Below are positions 43,697-52,619 of a stretch of 64,000 nt of DNA, in pieces. The notes beneath the pieces were generated by a model. It was given only the letters and a program-made list of their open reading frames with translations, was not told the origin of the DNA and did no database searches. The position numbers were made by a program, and so were the translations under genes. How positions within the stretch are numbered: position 1 is the first letter of the stretch; every line of letters starts with the position of its first letter. Source of the DNA: Paenibacillus taichungensis (GTDB lineage Bacteria; Bacillota; Bacilli; Paenibacillales; Paenibacillaceae); NCBI RefSeq assembly GCF_013359905.1, contig NZ_JABMCC010000115.1, positions 310,001 through 374,000 of the forward strand, read 5' to 3'.

Positions 43697-44851
43697 ATGC
43701 TTTACACCATTATTGTGCCAGTTAACCAGGACTATAACATTTTGAACCTGTTCACGGACTCATTGTTACGGACCGTAAGCCCGTCCACTCAAATCATTTT
43801 TATCAACGATGGTTCCGGTTCTGCTGTCTTACAGCATTTGGAGAAACTGAAACAAGAGGTTAGAGAAGGTGTAACGATTGAAATTCTTCAGCATGATTTT
43901 CCACTTGGTTGTGCCGTATCAATCAATAGCGCGCTTCGGCGAGCAGAGGGAGATTATATTTTCTTCCTGGATTCCGATACGATCCTTCAACCAAACTGGC
44001 AATCCATGATGAAAGAGACGATGGACAGCGACATTACGATTGGTATGATTGGCGGTGTTCTGCTCTATCCGCAAACGGGAGGTGTGCAGCATTGTGGTAT
44101 TGCATTTGCCGATACAATTGGTCGCCACTTATTTCTGAACGCTTCGCCTGAAGACATTCCGAAGGAGACATTTTCAGTTCAGCTTGTCGTATTCGCCATG
44201 TTCGGCATGAAGAGGGAAGTGTATGAAACGGTAGGCGAGCTGGATGAGAAGTTCTTTAACGGATATGAGGATTTTGATTATCAGATGCGAGCACGGGCAG
44301 CCGGATATGATACGGTCATTAATCCGAATATTCTCGCCTATCACTGGGAACGGAGCAGTGGCATTCATCGCAACTTCAACCGTAAAAACAATCTGGCACG
44401 TTTCTGGAAAAAGTGGGGAGGGGAAATTGAGGCCGATGTTTGGCCATTCGTATTCGGTCATCTGAAAGAACAGCTGGATACTCAGAGTGAATATAAGCAT
44501 CTGCCGATCGTTGGTATTGATCTTGCAGAAGTTCGCAGTGACGCGGATACGTTCTGGACCAAGCTGGAGGAAGCTGACATTGCACCTGTTGCTGAGGTAC
44601 GTGACTATTCCAACCGCTTTAACTCTAATGGAGCTATTTGGCTGCCGCAGGTTCTGGGCAAGGAGCTGATTCATAGCGAGAACCGATTGTTGTTTCTGGT
44701 GGATAATTTCGCCCGGTTGTTGGAAAACCGTTACTGGATCGAGATGAGACATGCTCATCGGGCTAAAGATCTGATTATTGATCTGTATGGCAATGTCATC
44801 ACCATGGATCGCATATATGATGGCTGCTGGCCAGGCTCCAAAGTTCGCTAA
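43697..44851 (+). CDS. Family 2 glycosyltransferase with C-terminal extension
   Basis: A 384-residue protein. Residues 1-240 are a GT2 catalytic domain: LYTIIVPVNQDYNIL, GCAVSINSALRRAEGDYIFFLDSDTILQPNW (the DSD is the metal/nucleotide site), and FNGYEDFDYQMRARAAGY (acceptor-side acidic pair). From about 270 onward is an extra region (GIDLAEVRSDADTFWTKLEE, NRLLFLVDNFARLLENRYWI) that I do not recognise. ATG 43697 is chosen for AGGAGGG upstream. Thirty-three bases later a class III aminotransferase begins, so the two are probably one operon making or attaching an amino-sugar or related group. Confidence 0.88.
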   Translation: MLYTIIVPVNQDYNILNLFTDSLLRTVSPSTQIIFINDGSGSAVLQHLEKLKQEVREGVTIEILQHDFPLGCAVSINSALRRAEGDYIFFLDSDTILQPNWQSMMKETMDSDITIGMIGGVLLYPQTGGVQHCGIAFADTIGRHLFLNASPEDIPKETFSVQLVVFAMFGMKREVYETVGELDEKFFNGYEDFDYQMRARAAGYDTVINPNILAYHWERSSGIHRNFNRKNNLARFWKKWGGEIEADVWPFVFGHLKEQLDTQSEYKHLPIVGIDLAEVRSDADTFWTKLEEADIAPVAEVRDYSNRFNSNGAIWLPQVLGKELIHSENRLLFLVDNFARLLENRYWIEMRHAHRAKDLIIDLYGNVITMDRIYDGCWPGSKVR

Positions 44852-44884
44852 CTCACAAACCAAGTAAACAGGGAGGAACCAAAG

Positions 44885-46165
44885 GTGAAATCAAAAGAGA
44901 GCACGCTTGATCGTGCCGTAAGGTTTACACGGAATCTGGAGTGGTTGGAACATGTCGAAAAGGTTATTCCGAGCGGATGCAGTACGTTAGCGAAAGCACC
45001 AGAACGATTATTTCCGGGATATACACCCGTATGCTGCGCAGAGGCACGCAATTCCCGTTTTATAGATATCGATGGAAATGAATGGTTGGATTGTGAGATG
45101 GCCATGGGTACGGCGCCATGGGGACATGCGCGGCATGAAGTTCAACTGACCATCATCCATCAGCTGAAAAAAGGGACAAGTTATTCGATTCCTGCTGACA
45201 TTGAACTTGAATGCGCTGAATTGATTTTGGAACGGTTTGAGGGCCGCTACCCCTCATTGCGATTCACCAAAAGTGGGGCCGATGCAGTCAGTGGAGCCGT
45301 ACGTCTGGCTCGTGCTGGAAGTGGCAAAAGCAGGGTCATCGCGACGGCCTATCATGGGTGGCATGACTGGTCTGCCTATGGGTACTATGGCCGCGAAACG
45401 AAAGAACGAGGCATCCCCGTGGATATCGAACGCACAACAATCTGGATAGATAAGCCCTCACCAGAGCGTATCGAGGCCCAAATCCAATCCTCTCCCGAGG
45501 ATATCGCCTGCATTGTTCTTTGTCCAAATGAATGGAAACGTGAGCCGTTGGCGCAAGTTGTATCCCTATGTCGGTCATTGGATATCATTGTCATATTTGA
45601 TGAAGTCACCTCCGGTATTCGAATGGGCAAGCAAGCTACAGCTGGGGAGTATGATATCTGGCCGGATCTGCTCTGCATTTCCAAAGGCATGGCGAATGGA
45701 CTGCCACTCGCAGCCGTAATGGGACCAGAACATCTGATGTCATTATCAGGACAGGTCAGATTCAGCAACGCCCATTCCAGCGAGACTACTGCACTCGCGG
45801 CAGCGATTGCATGTGAGAGATTGATGAAAAGCGCTAAAGTATGGCCTAGCTGGCGCGAGGCTACTATTCGGATTATGGATCTGATTGAAGCTGAACTCGT
45901 ACTTCTTGGATTAACCGATCAATTGGTGCTGAAGGGTACCTATGCGAGTTTCTCCATTAGCTCTATTTCGGAGGAAAACTTTCATACCGATCCTTTCCGT
46001 GAGTTTATGGTCAAACGAATGGCCCACTTCGGAATATTCACCAAAGGGTACTTTATTTTCTCTGATGCTCATACCCGGGAAGAATTATTGTGGGTGGAAG
46101 AAGCTCTTTTGCAGACACTATCCGACTGGAAAGAAGTTCTGAAACAGGAACACTTTTCGAATTGA
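44885..46165 (+). CDS. Class III PLP aminotransferase (glutamate-1-semialdehyde mutase-like)
   Basis: A 426-residue PLP enzyme. VIPSGCSTLAKAPERLFPGYTPV and the Lys motif LLCISKGMANGLPLAAVMG (PLP Schiff base) put it in the aminotransferase III / GSA-aminomutase-like group; the PLP ring Asp is in IIVIFDEVTSGIRMG. It is unlikely to be HemL itself, since the gene is coupled to a glycosyltransferase rather than to haem genes; members of this group also work on surface-glycan and antibiotic sugars. GGGAGG precedes the GTG/ATG start region (GTGAAATCA at 44885). Confidence 0.88.
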   Translation: MKSKESTLDRAVRFTRNLEWLEHVEKVIPSGCSTLAKAPERLFPGYTPVCCAEARNSRFIDIDGNEWLDCEMAMGTAPWGHARHEVQLTIIHQLKKGTSYSIPADIELECAELILERFEGRYPSLRFTKSGADAVSGAVRLARAGSGKSRVIATAYHGWHDWSAYGYYGRETKERGIPVDIERTTIWIDKPSPERIEAQIQSSPEDIACIVLCPNEWKREPLAQVVSLCRSLDIIVIFDEVTSGIRMGKQATAGEYDIWPDLLCISKGMANGLPLAAVMGPEHLMSLSGQVRFSNAHSSETTALAAAIACERLMKSAKVWPSWREATIRIMDLIEAELVLLGLTDQLVLKGTYASFSISSISEENFHTDPFREFMVKRMAHFGIFTKGYFIFSDAHTREELLWVEEALLQTLSDWKEVLKQEHFSN

Positions 46166-46171
46166 GATTTA

Positions 46172-46185
46172 CGAAAACGTTTAAA
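46172..46185. promoter_or_regulatory. Weak cre-like site before dehydrogenase cluster
   Basis: CGAAAACGTTTAAA matches 12 of 14 positions of the CcpA cre consensus. It lies 230 bp before the dehydrogenase start, so its role is uncertain. Confidence 0.25.
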
Positions 46186-46237
46186 ATTTTATTCAAATTA
46201 TATTAGTTGAACTATTCATTTACACGTGAACGGAGAG

Positions 46238-46348
46238 GACAGAATAAACCTGAAAAAGCGGAGCGGTCGCCTTTATACCCGGATTTCCCCCTTTAAAAAA
46301 AGGAATTAAAAAATCTGGGGATAACAGCGATTGGAAGCTTGTTCTGTC
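46238..46348. repeat. Long imperfect inverted repeat (possible intergenic repeat element)
   Basis: Nested arms over 111 nt: outer GACAGAA/TTCTGTC; then CGC/GCG, TTAT/ATAA, CCC/GGG and ATTT/AAAT, with a CCTTT-A-run-AGG inner loop. Either strand would fold into a long hairpin. It lies between two operons. Its look is that of a dispersed palindromic element, but only one copy is in the window. Confidence 0.5.
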
Positions 46349-46414
46349 ATCGGAGTGGATTGTGTAAAATCTTTATTTCAACTTATATAAAACATCGACT
46401 AGGAGGAATATTCA

Positions 46415-47446
46415 ATGAAAGCACTCGTATATCAGGATCTTAAACAGGTGACTTACCAGGATATTGAGGAGCCAACCATACAAAAGCCAAACCAGGTAAA
46501 AATTAAAATCTATGGTTCAGGCATCTGCGGTACAGACCTGAATATTGTCAAAGGCAAAGTGCCGGCGAATAAAGGAACGATTATTGGTCATGAAGGTGTA
46601 GGTACAGTGATTGAGATTGGCGACGAAGTTCGCGGTTTCAAGGTAGGTGATCGGGTAGTGGTTGATCCCACGCAATCTTGCGGTACCTGCTCCTATTGCC
46701 GCGAAGGACTGTTCATCTACTGCGAGAATTTTGATGACTATCAAGTAGGGATGACGACACACGGAACCTTTGCTGAATATTTTGTTGGGGACGAAAAGTA
46801 TATCTATGCCATCCCGGATTCCATGAGCTGGGAAACGGCCATGATGATCGAACCACTGGGATGTGTACTTCAGACGTTCATGAAAGCAGGGACTAAGCCA
46901 AGTGACTCTGTACTGGTCCTCGGTTCTGGTGCAATCGGTTCTCTGTGTCAGCTTGTGAGCAAACGATTGGCAAGGCTTACTGTAGGCACGGAAGTTGATC
47001 CATTCCGCAAAGAGTTCGCTTCAGAGATCGCGGATCATGTGTTCTATCCTCAGGAACTGACGCTCGATAAAGTATACGAGATCAATAATAACAAGAAGTT
47101 TGATATTGTAGTGGACGCGGTTGGTAACCAGCTTCATGTGGGATTTGAGATGATTGCCAAAGGCGGCAAGATCATTCCTATGGGTTATGACGACAGCTAT
47201 GAGGTGACGTTCAAATCAACTGCCGTAATTAATGATGGTATTAGTATCATTGGTGCGGTAGCTAATCACTCGATGATCAGTACAGCATTGAAATTTGCAC
47301 AAAGTATTCCGGAACTGGAGCAAATGGTTACCTCTACGGAACTGCTGAGTGATTATGAACAGGCATTCAATGGGACAATCGGGTATCATCTGCGTACCGG
47401 AGAGAAATTGCCCATGAATTCGGTTAAAACAGCTCTGATCTTGTAA
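46415..47446 (+). CDS. Zinc-dependent MDR-family dehydrogenase
   Basis: A 343-residue medium-chain alcohol/polyol dehydrogenase. The catalytic zinc ligands are in YGSGICGTDLN and IIGHEGVG; the four Cys of the structural zinc lobe are in SCGTCSYCREGLFIYC. The NAD loop is VLVLGSGAIGSLCQLV. Sorbitol/threonine dehydrogenase-like members oxidise sugar alcohols. AGGAGG precedes the ATG. It opens a run of four genes (dehydrogenase, MFS, DUF1349, HAD) in one direction with short gaps, suggesting uptake and oxidation of a sugar or polyol. Confidence 0.92.
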   Translation: MKALVYQDLKQVTYQDIEEPTIQKPNQVKIKIYGSGICGTDLNIVKGKVPANKGTIIGHEGVGTVIEIGDEVRGFKVGDRVVVDPTQSCGTCSYCREGLFIYCENFDDYQVGMTTHGTFAEYFVGDEKYIYAIPDSMSWETAMMIEPLGCVLQTFMKAGTKPSDSVLVLGSGAIGSLCQLVSKRLARLTVGTEVDPFRKEFASEIADHVFYPQELTLDKVYEINNNKKFDIVVDAVGNQLHVGFEMIAKGGKIIPMGYDDSYEVTFKSTAVINDGISIIGAVANHSMISTALKFAQSIPELEQMVTSTELLSDYEQAFNGTIGYHLRTGEKLPMNSVKTALIL

Positions 47447-47528
47447 GCATGTAGAATCAGCGGTTTTGCCGCTGCGAAAAGCAGGAATTCGCAGCGGTGA
47501 AACACCGCAGAAAAGGGGGAGATATCGA

Positions 47529-48773
47529 TTGAAGCTGCTACAGGATTTGCCGAGAAATCCGCGGTACTCCATCTTACTTGAACCGGTATGGGCCATTCCG
47601 GGCACGATTGTTCTTTTTTATGCTCCCTTATATATGAAGGAAGCCGGACTTTCGGATATTGAAATTGGTTTGATCAATTCGGTGAATCTTTATTTTGCCT
47701 TTATATTTCAGTTATTTGCGGGTTCAATCACGAATAAGCTGGGTCGCAAGCGAACAACACTGATTTTTGATTTGATTGCCTGGAGTGTTCCCATGTTCAT
47801 CTGGGCTTTCTCCCAGAACTTTTGGTTGTTTCTGATCGCTTACTTGCTGAATGCAACCTCCAAATTTGTGACGGTTTCCTTCAACTGTCTAATTATTGAG
47901 GATGTTGAGGAACACAAGCGATCCAAGGTATTCGCCATTCTCAACATGATCATTACTGGTGCTGGAGTACTGACACCGATCGCCGGGGTAGTGATTGCCG
48001 ATTTTGGCATTGTGCCAACACTAGCCAGTATTTATTTTGTCGGTGGTATTCTCATGACCGTAATGTTCTTCATTCGCAACCGGTATACGGATGAGACCAC
48101 AGTAGGGAAGGAACTTATGGGAATGCATAGCCAAACCCGGGTGATTCAGAGTCTAGCTTCCAGTCTGCGACTTTTCGGCAAATCGTTCTACAAACGGAGG
48201 CTTTTACCGATTATTCTCATCACGGTGCTTTCCAATTTGATCCTGCAGTTGAACTTTTTTCAGGTGATTTTTTTCAAGGAACAGTTAAAATTCAATGATC
48301 AGATTATTTCATTTATCCCGGTTGTCACTGCTGTAACCGTCATGCTCTTGTATTTAGTCATTATCCCGCGTCTGACACGGCGTTCAGAAGAAAAGTATGT
48401 CAGTTTCTCGATCATTTTAAGTACAGTGGGGGCTATACTTTTTCTGTTAATACCTGTGGGGAATATAGCCATGTTATTTCTGACTCTAATTGTACTGGCG
48501 GCAGGCAATTTCATCTTGCAAACGTATCGGGACTCACTGCTTATGAACCGATTGGGTACACATGAAAAAGCGGATATGTTCTCGGCAGTGCAGACCGTCA
48601 TGACGTTAACAGCGATTCCATCAGGTTACCTGACAGGGCTGCTGTATCACTATAACCCCATGCTGTTATTCAGTGTCATTCTTGTACTTTATATCGTACT
48701 CATGGTCATCATGTTATTCCTCCCTGATCCCCAGAAACACTCCCAGGCAATCAGTACTTACAAAAATATGTAG
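47529..48773 (+). CDS. MFS transporter in sugar/polyol cluster
   Basis: A 414-residue permease with about twelve membrane helices (VWAIPGTIVLFYAPLYMKEAGL at the start, loop motif GSITNKLGRKRTTLIF between helices 2 and 3). TTG 47529 is preferred since GGGGGAG lies about seven bases upstream; the upstream ATG would add a very basic 21-residue tail. Its place between a dehydrogenase and a DUF1349 protein suggests import of the cluster's substrate, though MFS direction cannot be read from sequence. Confidence 0.88.
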   Translation: MKLLQDLPRNPRYSILLEPVWAIPGTIVLFYAPLYMKEAGLSDIEIGLINSVNLYFAFIFQLFAGSITNKLGRKRTTLIFDLIAWSVPMFIWAFSQNFWLFLIAYLLNATSKFVTVSFNCLIIEDVEEHKRSKVFAILNMIITGAGVLTPIAGVVIADFGIVPTLASIYFVGGILMTVMFFIRNRYTDETTVGKELMGMHSQTRVIQSLASSLRLFGKSFYKRRLLPIILITVLSNLILQLNFFQVIFFKEQLKFNDQIISFIPVVTAVTVMLLYLVIIPRLTRRSEEKYVSFSIILSTVGAILFLLIPVGNIAMLFLTLIVLAAGNFILQTYRDSLLMNRLGTHEKADMFSAVQTVMTLTAIPSGYLTGLLYHYNPMLLFSVILVLYIVLMVIMLFLPDPQKHSQAISTYKNM

Positions 48774-48838
48774 GAGAAGGGGTTTTCTGTATATGAAACG
48801 AATATATAATACAGAAAATGAACCTGGGAGGCATAGAA

Positions 48839-49432
48839 ATGACAAACGTATTTGCAACAGAAACAAGAAACCAAATGAACTGGATTAATGAGCCGAAGAC
48901 CTGGTCTTATACCGATCAAGGAGTTCTAATTGTAGAAGCTCAGGCTGATACGGACTTTTTCCAGGATCCAGCGGGTAAACACATCCGTGCAACCGCGCCA
49001 TTTCTTTCGATGCCGGTGCCTAACGATTTTGAAATGACGACCCAGCTAACCGTGGACATGAAACATCAGTATGATTCCGGATGTTTGATGGTGATGGTAG
49101 ATGAGCGAAACTGGTGCAAGCTTTGTTTTGAGTATGATGGAAAAGCAGCTACCATTGTGTCGGTAGTAACGAAGGAAGGTTCATCCGATGATTGCAATTC
49201 GGTTGAAGTTCCCGTAACCAATCCTTATCTGCGCATACGCAAAGTGGAAGACTGCATTTCATTCTTTTATTCACCCGATGGGGTGGAGTGGAAATTAATT
49301 AGATATTTCGGCATGCCGATAGAGGGGGAGATTCGGGCTGGAGTTGTTGGACAGTCACCAGCCGGAACGGGATGCACCTGTCACTTTTTATCGATGAATG
49401 TTACCCGTCCGGATGTGACTGCACGCTTCTAA
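48839..49432 (+). CDS. DUF1349-family protein
   Basis: A 197-residue jelly-roll protein of the DUF1349 (YnaE-type/beta-xylosidase C-terminal-like) family: WINEPKTWSYTDQGVLIVEA near the start, DFFQDPAGKHIRATAPFL, YDSGCLMVMVDERNWCKLCFEY, and FFYSPDGVEWKLIRYF. Such proteins share the concanavalin-like fold of carbohydrate-binding modules but lack known catalytic residues and often sit in sugar-use clusters. GGGAGG precedes ATG 48839. It has no signal peptide. It may bind or isomerise a sugar; function unknown. Confidence 0.88.
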   Translation: MTNVFATETRNQMNWINEPKTWSYTDQGVLIVEAQADTDFFQDPAGKHIRATAPFLSMPVPNDFEMTTQLTVDMKHQYDSGCLMVMVDERNWCKLCFEYDGKAATIVSVVTKEGSSDDCNSVEVPVTNPYLRIRKVEDCISFFYSPDGVEWKLIRYFGMPIEGEIRAGVVGQSPAGTGCTCHFLSMNVTRPDVTARF

Positions 49433-49479
49433 GCCCATCTCCCTGCCAATCGGTTGATCATTGGAGGGAGAAAAGCGGA

Positions 49480-50121
49480 ATGGTAAAAGCTTTTATTTTG
49501 GATTTTGATGGACTGATTGTGGACACGGAGACACCTTGGTTCTATGCTTTTCGCGATATTTATAAAGAGCATGGACTTGAACTTGGGCTGGAGCTTTGGT
49601 CGAAAAATGTAGGGACATCGTTTGAAGAATTTCATCCTTTTCTATATCTGGAGCAAGCGCTGCAAAAACCGATCGATCACGATCATATCAAGCTGCTTTC
49701 TGAACAGAAATACGAAGCATACCTTGGACAGGCAGCAATTCTTCCAGGCGTGCATGAGTTGCTCCAGTCTGCCCGTAAAAAGGGAATTCAACTTGCCGTT
49801 GCTTCCAGCTCTACCCGGGATTGGGTTCATGGTTATTTACGTACACTCGGCATTTTCGAACTATTCGATGTTATTCATACAGCTGAGGACGTCAAGCGGG
49901 TCAAACCGGACCCGGAATTGTATCTGCTTGCCCTGGAGAGTCTCGGGATCGGAGCATCCGAAGCGGTTGTGTTTGAAGACTCGCCGAATGGACTGAAGGC
50001 AGCCAAAGCCGCGGGGATTCGCTGTGTCATTGTGCCTAACGAGGTAACGCGTAATCTGGAATTCTCGAAGTATGATCTGCGGTTAACCTCGCTGGCAGAG
50101 ATCACGATGGAAATTCTTTAA
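49480..50121 (+). CDS. HAD-superfamily hydrolase (beta-phosphoglucomutase-like)
   Basis: A 213-residue HAD phosphatase/phosphomutase. The nucleophile motif is AFILDFDGLIVDTE (Asp8, with Asp10 as acid/base); motif II is LAVASSS, the Lys is in VKRVKPDPELYLLAL and motif IV is VVFEDSPNGLKAAKAAG. An alpha-helical C1 cap follows motif I. It resembles YhcW/PgmB-type enzymes, acting on sugar phosphates. ATG 49480 follows GGAGGGAG by nine bases. It ends the four-gene cluster and overlaps the convergent AraC gene by 4 bp. Confidence 0.9.
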   Translation: MVKAFILDFDGLIVDTETPWFYAFRDIYKEHGLELGLELWSKNVGTSFEEFHPFLYLEQALQKPIDHDHIKLLSEQKYEAYLGQAAILPGVHELLQSARKKGIQLAVASSSTRDWVHGYLRTLGIFELFDVIHTAEDVKRVKPDPELYLLALESLGIGASEAVVFEDSPNGLKAAKAAGIRCVIVPNEVTRNLEFSKYDLRLTSLAEITMEIL

Positions 50122-50933
50122 CCCTGGTATTGCTTGCGTAACTCAATAGGAGAGATTCCTTCATATTTTTTGAAAACGGATCCAAAATAACTGGCGCTGT
50201 TGAAACCGACAGCCCGAGCAATTTCGTGGGCCGTTATCCCAGCGTCATGGACGAGCATTTCCTTGGCTTTCAATAACCGATATCGTGTCAGATAATCAAG
50301 CGGAGTCATTTGGAATTCCTTTTTGAATATCCGATTTAAATGCTGTTCGGTGACGTCCATTTGCTGAGCCAACATGGAGAGCGAGATGTCCTGATCATAA
50401 TTTTGCTTGATAAAAGTAACCAGTCCGCCCAGCTTTAATCGGGCATCCGAGCGTTCATAAGCGCCATAACGATCACCATCAATCGTTAACCTGACCAGAA
50501 GCATGTACAGCAATGCGGATACGTGCCAGATCTGATCCTTGTGCCGGGACTGTAGCGCCAACGTTATTTCATGCAACAGGATATGAAGCATTCCATCCGG
50601 CTTGAAGGCGCGCAGCTCCCCGATCTGCAAGGTATGCAGAAACCGGGGCAATAAATAGCCATTAAAGGACAGACAATCGAACAACAATGAATTACTCAGA
50701 TTGTCGTAACGATATGTTACCTCCGGAAACATAATAAGAGCTATTCCTTCCCGAATTGAAAACTCATGATTTTGGGCTGCGATTTTCCCTGTTCCCCCGA
50801 TACACTGCACAATACTGTAATCCCGTGAATGGCCGTTCCAATTCATTAATTCGTCTACGGTCAGCTGATTTTGACCTGTAATCATAAGCGGCATATCGGG
50901 ATCCAGTGAATTCCCCATACTAGGTTTCGGCAT
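50118..50933 (-). CDS. AraC-family regulator at end of sugar cluster
   Basis: A 271-residue protein with an N-terminal cupin-like domain (GKIAAQNHEFSIREGIALIM) and the double HTH (ISLSMLAQQMDVTEQHLNRI, ITAHEIARAVGFNSASYFGSVF). ATG 50933 is preferred, with TGAGGA upstream; the ATG at 50951 would lack a site. It converges with the HAD gene with a 4-bp overlap and is the only regulator near the dehydrogenase/MFS cluster, so it is the likely activator. Confidence 0.9.
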   Translation of the reverse strand: MPKPSMGNSLDPDMPLMITGQNQLTVDELMNWNGHSRDYSIVQCIGGTGKIAAQNHEFSIREGIALIMFPEVTYRYDNLSNSLLFDCLSFNGYLLPRFLHTLQIGELRAFKPDGMLHILLHEITLALQSRHKDQIWHVSALLYMLLVRLTIDGDRYGAYERSDARLKLGGLVTFIKQNYDQDISLSMLAQQMDVTEQHLNRIFKKEFQMTPLDYLTRYRLLKAKEMLVHDAGITAHEIARAVGFNSASYFGSVFKKYEGISPIELRKQYQG

Positions 50934-51142
50934 CGTTGTGTTATTCCTCATTTCGTTAAAGGTCGTGTGCGTAAATGGCGTGGATACAGCGTTAAAAGAA
51001 ACCTGATTTGAATTATATTACATAAATAACATTTTATCGAAAACCTTTTAGGAACACGTATCATAATGTCGATGCCTTGCCATTATCAGACCAAGCAGTA
51101 TGCGTTATAATGGTTACAGTGATTTAGGAAAGGGATGCAGTC

Positions 51143-52273
51143 ATGAAGAAAGTCATCGTCGTAGGCTCAGGAATTCTTGGGGCTTCCACAGCGTATCAAT
51201 TGGCTAAACGGGGTGCGGAAGTTCTTCTTATAGACCGGAAAGATCGAGGGCAGGCTACGGATGCTGCTGCCGGGATCATCTGTCCCTGGTTATCTCAGCG
51301 CCGTAATCAGGATTGGTATCAGCTTGCCAAAGCGGGTGCACGTTTTTATCCCAGCTTGATTGAAGAACTCAAGAGTGAAGGGGAAACAGAAACGGGTTAC
51401 GCTCAAGTGGGTGCTCTTAGTATTCATACGGATGTGGACAAAATCAACAAGATGCAGGAGAGGGCACACCTTCGTAAAGAAGATGCACCGGAGATTGCCG
51501 ATATTACCCGTCTAGATGCAAAAGAAACTCATGAGCGTTTTCCTCTTCTGGAGGGGAGCTTTCAGTCCGTCTACATCAGTGGTGCTGCGCGTATCGATGG
51601 ACGTGCACTTCGTGATGCCTTAATCCGATCGGCTCAACGAAATGGAGCGGTCCTGATTCATGGGGACGCGACACTTCAATATGAATCGGACCGAGTGACT
51701 GGAGTGGTTGTGGACGGTAAAGTCATATCGGCTGACGAGGTTATCGTGTGTGCCGGCGCTTGGGCTAATGAACTGTTGAAGCCCTTGGGCATTGATTTTA
51801 AGGTTCATTATCAGAAGGCGCAAATTATGCACTTACAGGTTCACGATCGAAAGGACACTGAGAACTGGCCTGTAGTCATGCCTCCTTCGGATCAATATCT
51901 GTTAGCCTTTGATCAACAGAAGATTGTGATCGGAGCGACTCACGAAAATGATATTGAAGGATACGATACAAGAGTAACCGCAGGCGGAATGCAGGAAATT
52001 TTGAATAAAGGATTGGAACTGGCTCCCGGTTTAGCTGATAGCACGTTTCAGGAAGTAAGAGTAGGATTTCGTCCATTTACACCAGGTTTTCTTCCGGTAA
52101 TGGGTGCTGTTCCAGGTTGGAATGGCTTGATCGCAGCTAACGGGCTTGGAGCGTCTGGGCTAACGATGGGGCCTTTTATTGGCAGTCAACTGGCCAAATT
52201 GGCTTTGGGTATGGATTTGGATATCGATATTCAGCCATATGACCTTGGAAAAGCAATGGATGATCAGAATTGA
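51143..52273 (+). CDS. FAD-dependent amine/amino-acid oxidoreductase (DAO family)
   Basis: A 376-residue DAO-family flavoprotein. The FAD-binding loop is VIVVGSGILGASTAYQLAKRG; the ATG/GD motif equivalents are VIVCAGAWANELL and LIAANGLGASGLTMGPFIG near the C-terminus. Length and layout suit D-amino-acid dehydrogenase, glycine oxidase or sarcosine oxidase-like enzymes; the substrate is not fixed by visible motifs. Its ATG follows GGAAAGGGATG. A gene for a small coiled-coil protein starts eight bases after its stop. Confidence 0.88.
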   Translation: MKKVIVVGSGILGASTAYQLAKRGAEVLLIDRKDRGQATDAAAGIICPWLSQRRNQDWYQLAKAGARFYPSLIEELKSEGETETGYAQVGALSIHTDVDKINKMQERAHLRKEDAPEIADITRLDAKETHERFPLLEGSFQSVYISGAARIDGRALRDALIRSAQRNGAVLIHGDATLQYESDRVTGVVVDGKVISADEVIVCAGAWANELLKPLGIDFKVHYQKAQIMHLQVHDRKDTENWPVVMPPSDQYLLAFDQQKIVIGATHENDIEGYDTRVTAGGMQEILNKGLELAPGLADSTFQEVRVGFRPFTPGFLPVMGAVPGWNGLIAANGLGASGLTMGPFIGSQLAKLALGMDLDIDIQPYDLGKAMDDQN

Positions 52274-52281
52274 GGTGAACT

Positions 52282-52572
52282 ATGACGTATTCACAGCGCT
52301 TAACTCACGGCTACTCCTCAGACATCATCTATCTGGAGCATCAGATTGCCATCGCAGAGGAGGAATTGGCAAAAGCTGAGGAAAATCGGCGGGCATACGA
52401 ATCGGATTTAGATCAGTTAAGAACGTCTCCCGGGTATCATTCAACTTCAGCAACGAACGTCTCTAATGAGGAAAAATGGGTCGATGAGTTAAACAAATTG
52501 CAAAGTATGATTAAAGATATCCGGACCCGACTTAAAGACTTGCAAGAAGATTTAGGGGAACTTGAAGATTAA
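52282..52572 (+). CDS. Small coiled-coil protein of unknown function
   Basis: A 96-residue protein that is almost entirely predicted alpha-helix in two arms: YLEHQIAIAEEELAKAEENRRAYESDL (residues 14-40) and WVDELNKLQSMIKDIRTRLKDLQEDL (residues 64-90), joined by a Ser/Thr-rich turn. It should form a helical hairpin or a coiled-coil dimer. It has no Cys, signal or membrane segment. GAGGTGA precedes the ATG, eight bases after the oxidoreductase gene, so it is co-transcribed. I do not recognise a family. Confidence 0.75.
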   Translation: MTYSQRLTHGYSSDIIYLEHQIAIAEEELAKAEENRRAYESDLDQLRTSPGYHSTSATNVSNEEKWVDELNKLQSMIKDIRTRLKDLQEDLGELED

Positions 52573-52582
52573 TAGGAATGGA

Positions 52583-52611
52583 TTGACATTTGGAAAAACA
52601 CATGTTGTAAT
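52583..52611 (+). promoter_or_regulatory. Sigma-A promoter of the tenA riboswitch transcript
   Basis: A perfect TTGACA (52583-52588), a 17-bp spacer and TGTAAT (52606-52611). RNA would start near 52618, just before the riboswitch. Confidence 0.85.
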
Positions 52612-52619
52612 AAGCCTGA

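Noticed and set aside
44885-46165. HemL (glutamate-1-semialdehyde aminomutase) of haem synthesis
   Set aside because: Family similarity only; no hem genes nearby and the gene is paired with a glycosyltransferase.
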